Positions 60,971-64,000 of a stretch of DNA of 64,000 nucleotides are shown here, one piece after another; positions within the stretch are counted from its first letter, which is position 1; each line of letters opens with the position of its first letter. The notes under the pieces are model-generated. The model searched no databases. It was not told the DNA's origin and worked only from the letters and a program-made list of their open reading frames with translations. This DNA is from Marivita sp965656765 (GTDB lineage: Bacteria; Pseudomonadota; Alphaproteobacteria; Rhodobacterales; Rhodobacteraceae): the NCBI RefSeq assembly GCF_965656765.1, contig NZ_CBFHLV010000009.1, positions 1 to 64,000 of the forward strand. Direction: 5' to 3'. The position numbers and the translations under genes were made by a program.

Positions 60971-60977
60971 AGCAACG
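60961..60977 (+). terminator. hairpin spanning the protease stop codon
   Basis: CGTTGC, ATGAA loop, GCAACG form a perfect 6-bp stem with the TGA stop in the loop. No U-run follows. It is 36 bases before the Crp/Fnr start. Confidence 0.4.
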
Positions 60978-61012
60978 AGAGTAAAACCCTTCGAAATCCC
61001 AAGGAGCTTTAC

Positions 61013-61678
61013 ATGGCGGATACGGGCTGGATCGAACAGTTTCGCGGCCTCAGCACCTTGCCGCAGCCTGTGAAAGATCAGCTTGTCGCGGAAAGCGCCG
61101 TGATGACCGTTCCGGCTGGGGTGGCGGTGTTCGGACCTGGGTCAGTACCAGACAACTTGTTGTTTTTACTCAGAGGGCGGGTTCGTGTTCAGCAAACGTC
61201 AGAAAGTGGACGCGATATTGTCCTTTATCGTGTAGAGGCTGGCGAAAGCTGTGTGTTGACCACTGCTTGTTTGCTGGCGCATGAGCCTTACTCAGCCGAA
61301 GGGATCACCGAGACCGAGGTAAAGGCCGTCGCCATCCCACGTGGCGCGTTTGACCGGTTGATGGCGTCATCGCGCGAGTTTCGGGAATTTGTTCTTACCG
61401 CCTATGCCCGTCGTATCACGGACCTCTTTCGTGTCATCGACGATGTCGCTTTTGGGCGGATTGATGTGCGTCTGGCTGCGCGGCTCATCAGCCTTGCACC
61501 TGACGAAAACAACCTTGTCGCGACACATCAGCAATTGGCGACTGAACTCGGAACTGCACGCGAAGTGATTTCTCGCGTGCTGCATGATTTCCAAAAACGT
61601 GGGTTTATTGCGCAATCAAGGGGCAAGATCACATTGCTGGATCGGGGCAAGATCACGCATTTGGCCGCAAGCGCGTAA
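61013..61678 (+). CDS. Crp/Fnr-family regulator with two cysteines
   Basis: A 221-residue regulator with an N-terminal cyclic-nucleotide-binding-type barrel (FGPGSVPDNLLFLLRGRVRVQ), a long dimer helix and a C-terminal helix-turn-helix (QLATELGTAREVISRVLHDFQKRGF). It lacks the Fnr cysteine cluster. Exactly two cysteines occur, Cys80 and Cys86, in GESCVLTTACLL, placed where the effector pocket lies in Crp. AAGGAG precedes the ATG. The adjacent sulfide-oxidation operon suggests it controls that operon and senses reactive sulfur through the cysteine pair; this is inference. Confidence 0.88.
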   Translation: MADTGWIEQFRGLSTLPQPVKDQLVAESAVMTVPAGVAVFGPGSVPDNLLFLLRGRVRVQQTSESGRDIVLYRVEAGESCVLTTACLLAHEPYSAEGITETEVKAVAIPRGAFDRLMASSREFREFVLTAYARRITDLFRVIDDVAFGRIDVRLAARLISLAPDENNLVATHQQLATELGTAREVISRVLHDFQKRGFIAQSRGKITLLDRGKITHLAASA

Positions 61679-61737
61679 ACTCTGAAAGCAAACAGCCTGC
61701 GACCAAATCACCGGACCTTCTACCGCTGAACCGTTAG

Positions 61738-61750
61738 GTGACAATATCAC
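61738..61750 (+). promoter_or_regulatory. GTGA-N5-TCAC dyad, candidate Crp/Fnr-type operator
   Basis: GTGACAATATCAC is a small dyad 60 bases upstream of the DUF2892 ATG. The half sites resemble those of Crp/Fnr proteins, though the spacing is one base shorter than a standard Crp site. It is the best candidate binding site for the neighbouring regulator. Confidence 0.35.
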
Positions 61751-61809
61751 TGAAGGGGTAGAGACAAAGGCGTACCACCGAGTCAGCTTTGATTCTGGAG
61801 GGTTTTGAA

Positions 61810-62022
61810 ATGACAATCAATGTTGGCACAATCGACCGAGTACTGCGCGCTGTTCTGGGCGTAGTTCTGCTTTATCTCGCTTTCGGCAGCGGTCTGCCGC
61901 TCTTTGACGGCGCACTGTTCAAATACGGTGCTGCGGTGATTGGCGTGGTGATGCTGGTCGTGGCAGCGGTGCGTGTTTGCCCGCTCTATTCGATCATCGG
62001 CATCAAGACCTGCCGGGCCTGA
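61810..62022 (+). CDS. DUF2892 inner-membrane protein (YgaP membrane-domain type)
   Basis: A 70-residue protein with two membrane helices (LRAVLGVVLLYLAF and YGAAVIGVVMLVVAAV), an N-terminal MTINVGTIDR, and the C-terminal CPLYSIIGIKTC with two cysteines. This is the DUF2892 family, whose helices are fused to a rhodanese in YgaP. GGAGGG precedes the ATG at 61810. Membership in a sulfide operon fits a role in sulfur handling at the membrane. Confidence 0.88.
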   Translation: MTINVGTIDRVLRAVLGVVLLYLAFGSGLPLFDGALFKYGAAVIGVVMLVVAAVRVCPLYSIIGIKTCRA

Positions 62023-62060
62023 ACCGGTCGCGATCTACGTTACTTATTAAGGAGGCACCC

Positions 62061-62945
62061 ATGACACAGTACCCTGTGAACATGTCCGTGACGCCTGACG
62101 TGTCGGCCCATTTCGATGAGGCCACCAACACGATCAGCTATATCGTGAAAGACCCCACATCCGACGCCTGCGCCATTGTCGACAGCGTTATGGACATCGA
62201 CTACGCGGCAGGCCGGATCACATACGATCATGCCGACGCTCTGATCAACGAGATCAAGACACGCGGTTTGACGCTTGAATGGATCATTGAGACCCATGTC
62301 CATGCTGACCACTTGTCGGCCGCGCCCTATATACAGGATAAGCTGGGGGGCAAGGTTGGTGTCGGGTCCAAGATCATGGTCGTTCAGGACACGTTCGGCA
62401 AAGTCTTTAATGAAGGCACCGAATTCCAGCGCGATGGCAGCCAGTTCGACAAGCTGTTCGAGGATGGCGATACCTACAAGATCGGCAATATGGACGCCTT
62501 TGCCATCTACACACCCGGCCACACTCCGGCCTGCATGGTGCATGTGATGGGCAACGCGGCCTTTGTCGGCGACACGCTTTTTATGCCCGATGGCGGATCG
62601 GCCCGTGCCGATTTCCCTGGGGGGGATGCAGGCACTCTGTATGAAAGCATCCAAAAGGTATTGAGCCTACCAGAAAACATGCGCCTCTTCATGTGTCACG
62701 ACTACGGTCCCAATGGCCGCGACATTCAGTGGGAAACCACTGTTGGTGAAGAAAAGGCGCACAACATCCATGTTGGTGGCGACAAGACCAAGTACGACTT
62801 CGTCAAGTTCCGCACCGAACGAGATGCGATGCTGGACATGCCGAAGCTGATTATTCCATCATTGCAAGTCAATATGCGCGCCGGCGAGGTGCCAAAGGAC
62901 AAAGATGGAAATCCAATGCTCAAGGTGCCTGTCAACGCACTTTGA
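62061..62945 (+). CDS. metallo-beta-lactamase-fold persulfide dioxygenase (ETHE1/Blh-like)
   Basis: A 294-residue iron-dependent dioxygenase that would oxidise glutathione persulfide to sulfite. The metal motif THVHADH has His79, His81, Asp83 and His84, followed by GHTPACMVHV, and GDTLFMPDGGSARADFPGG. The VGDTLF/GSARADFPGG block is a marker of the persulfide dioxygenase group rather than of lactonases. AAGGAGG precedes the ATG at 62061. It lies between DUF2892 and the quinone reductase fusion. Confidence 0.9.
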   Translation: MTQYPVNMSVTPDVSAHFDEATNTISYIVKDPTSDACAIVDSVMDIDYAAGRITYDHADALINEIKTRGLTLEWIIETHVHADHLSAAPYIQDKLGGKVGVGSKIMVVQDTFGKVFNEGTEFQRDGSQFDKLFEDGDTYKIGNMDAFAIYTPGHTPACMVHVMGNAAFVGDTLFMPDGGSARADFPGGDAGTLYESIQKVLSLPENMRLFMCHDYGPNGRDIQWETTVGEEKAHNIHVGGDKTKYDFVKFRTERDAMLDMPKLIIPSLQVNMRAGEVPKDKDGNPMLKVPVNAL

Positions 62946-62960
62946 AGCGGGTCTAAAAAG

Positions 62961-62986
62961 AAATGGCGGCATAAAGCCGCCATTTT
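62961..62986 (+). terminator. terminator-like hairpin between the dioxygenase and quinone reductase genes
   Basis: AAATGGCGGC, ATAAA loop, GCCGCCATTT form a perfect 10-bp stem ending in TTTT. It lies 16 bases after the dioxygenase stop and 32 bases before the next ATG. It looks like an intrinsic terminator or attenuator inside the presumed operon. Confidence 0.65.
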
Positions 62987-63018
62987 ACGCCAATCCCAAA
63001 CCAAGTGAGTCCATCACA

Positions 63019-64000
63019 ATGCAACTCAATAAAATCAACGATGCGCTCACTGTCAGCCCGCAAATTGCAGCGGACGACATTCCAGCGCTGAAAGAGGCCG
63101 GGTTCCGGTCGATCATCTGTAACCGGCCCGATGGCGAAGGCGCGGATCAGCCGACCCACGAAGAAATCGAGGCTGCGGCCAAGGCGGCCGGGCTTGAGGT
63201 CCGGTATTTGCCGGTTCAGACCGGTCTTGTGCAGGATGAGGATGCAGCTGCGTTTGGCGCTGCGCTCCGGGATTTGCCAGGGCCGGTGCTGGCCTATTGC
63301 CGATCGGGGACGCGGTCTGCGACTCTCTGGTCGCTGAGTCAGGCAAAAACCCTGCCGATGGCGGATATTCTTGGCGCGACGCAAGCTGCAGGGTACGACA
63401 TGCACGGTGTTGCACGCCGTATCGCCAACGGCGGCAAGACACCGACTGATACAGGCGATGCGAAATATGACGTTGTGATCGTTGGTGGCGGGGCAGGCGG
63501 CGTGTCTGTTGCGGCCAGCCTCAAGGCGCGTAAACCGGGTCTTTCAGTTGCGATCATAGACCCCGCGGATATCCATTACTACCAACCCGGTTGGACGATG
63601 GTCGGCGGCGGCATCTTTGACGCCCAGGATACAGCCAAGACGATGGGATCACTCATCCCGCAAGGTGTACATTGGATCAAGGCTGCTGTGGCCGCGTTTG
63701 AGTCGGACAATGACGCGGTGATCCTCGATGGCTGCCGCGTGGTGAAATACGACCGCCTTGTTGTTTGCCCGGGACTCAAGCTGGACTGGGGCAAGGTCGA
63801 AGGCCTGGAAGAAACGCTCGGGCGCAATGGTGTCACGTCGAATTATCGTTATGACTTGGCGCCTTACACGTGGGAACTTGTGCGCGGTCTGAAGGAAGGG
63901 CGGGCGCTCTTCACTCAGCCTCCGATGCCGATCAAGTGCGCAGGTGCGCCGCAGAAGGCGATGTATCTGTCGGGCGATGCTTGGTTCCGCAACGGTGCGC
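63019..64000 (+). CDS. fusion of beta-lactamase-associated phosphatase-like domain (DUF442/Blh) and sulfide:quinone oxidoreductase, partial
   Basis: The frame is open for 327 codons to the window end. Residues 1-110 form a DUF442/TIGR01244-type domain with the phosphatase-like loop YCRSGTRSA (Cys94). From about residue 150 an FAD-binding quinone reductase begins: VVIVGGGAGGVSVAASL. KCAGAPQKAMYLS around Cys307 corresponds to the first catalytic cysteine of type II sulfide:quinone oxidoreductases such as human SQOR. The enzyme would oxidise sulfide and pass electrons to ubiquinone, feeding the persulfide dioxygenase upstream. The second catalytic cysteine lies beyond the window. Confidence 0.88.
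   Translation, partial: MQLNKINDALTVSPQIAADDIPALKEAGFRSIICNRPDGEGADQPTHEEIEAAAKAAGLEVRYLPVQTGLVQDEDAAAFGAALRDLPGPVLAYCRSGTRSATLWSLSQAKTLPMADILGATQAAGYDMHGVARRIANGGKTPTDTGDAKYDVVIVGGGAGGVSVAASLKARKPGLSVAIIDPADIHYYQPGWTMVGGGIFDAQDTAKTMGSLIPQGVHWIKAAVAAFESDNDAVILDGCRVVKYDRLVVCPGLKLDWGKVEGLEETLGRNGVTSNYRYDLAPYTWELVRGLKEGRALFTQPPMPIKCAGAPQKAMYLSGDAWFRNGA

Overview
The window looks like a chromosomal segment of a marine-type alphaproteobacterium of the family Rhodobacteraceae (Roseobacter group). This rests on gene content and order: the lptF-lptG-lptD-surA-pdxA-rsmA operon, prfA-prmC-DUF4167, an iscR-led suf operon whose IscR lacks the three usual cluster cysteines, the helicase-S4-ferredoxin-carD run, and GTG/TTG starts in a moderately GC-rich sequence. 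I see no rRNA, tRNA, insertion sequence, prophage or CRISPR array. Coding density is very high: no gene-free stretch exceeds 300 bases, and the longest is about 270 bases at 51582-51854. Both window ends cut a gene: mazG at the left, and a sulfide:quinone oxidoreductase fusion at the right.

Layout. 1-3.8 kb: mazG (partial), an M20 amidohydrolase, an agmatinase-family ureohydrolase, a DUF1499 protein and a GNAT-like protein. 4.0-6.7 kb: translation termination (prfA, prmC) with DUF4167. 6.8-14.3 kb, minus strand: outer-membrane biogenesis operon lptF-lptG-lptD-surA followed by pdxA and rsmA, with overlapping genes from lptF to pdxA. 14.4-17.9 kb: pepA, holC, lpdA. 18.0-20.3 kb, minus: SDR, HD hydrolase, a small unknown protein and an alpha/beta hydrolase. 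20.4-30.4 kb, plus: iscR, a group I cysteine desulfurase, sufB, four unrelated genes, sufC, sufD, two YIP1-like membrane proteins, sufS and a GlcG-like protein. 30.4-34.0 kb: a glutamine-amidotransferase-like hydrolase, then kynU, kynA and an SDR on the minus strand. 34.1-39.5 kb: an exported metallo-beta-lactamase-fold protein with a degenerate metal motif, choline sulfatase, exported nuclease, DUF465, exported glutathione peroxidase, methyltransferase and a DksA/TraR zinc finger. 39.7-45.1 kb, minus: pepF, an amidohydrolase, and an ATP-dependent DNA ligase with its exonuclease. 45.2-47.8 kb: aldolase, lysophospholipase-like hydrolase, SCP2 protein, exported TPR protein. 47.9-52.4 kb: SUV3-like helicase, S4 protein, 7Fe ferredoxin, CarD. 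52.4-57.9 kb: CPA2 antiporter, a large GspL/GspC-like membrane protein, SIMPL protein. 57.9-61.0 kb: glycosyltransferase-like protein and a serralysin-like secreted protease. 61.0-64.0 kb: a Crp/Fnr regulator with a sulfide/persulfide oxidation operon.

The main working units are the LPS-transport/outer-membrane-protein operon, the iron-sulfur assembly operon under an iron-responsive promoter, tryptophan-to-anthranilate catabolism (no formamidase gene nearby), the ligase-exonuclease repair pair, and a sulfide detoxification operon. The points most worth following up are the iscR promoter/operator and a second operator-like copy inside the next gene, the four-gene insertion in the suf operon, the GspL/GspC-like fusion protein, the two-cysteine Crp/Fnr regulator, the metallo-beta-lactamase-fold protein lacking most of its metal ligands, and two long perfect palindromes around lpdA. 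No database search was run. Family calls come from motif recognition, and residue positions were counted from the chosen starts.
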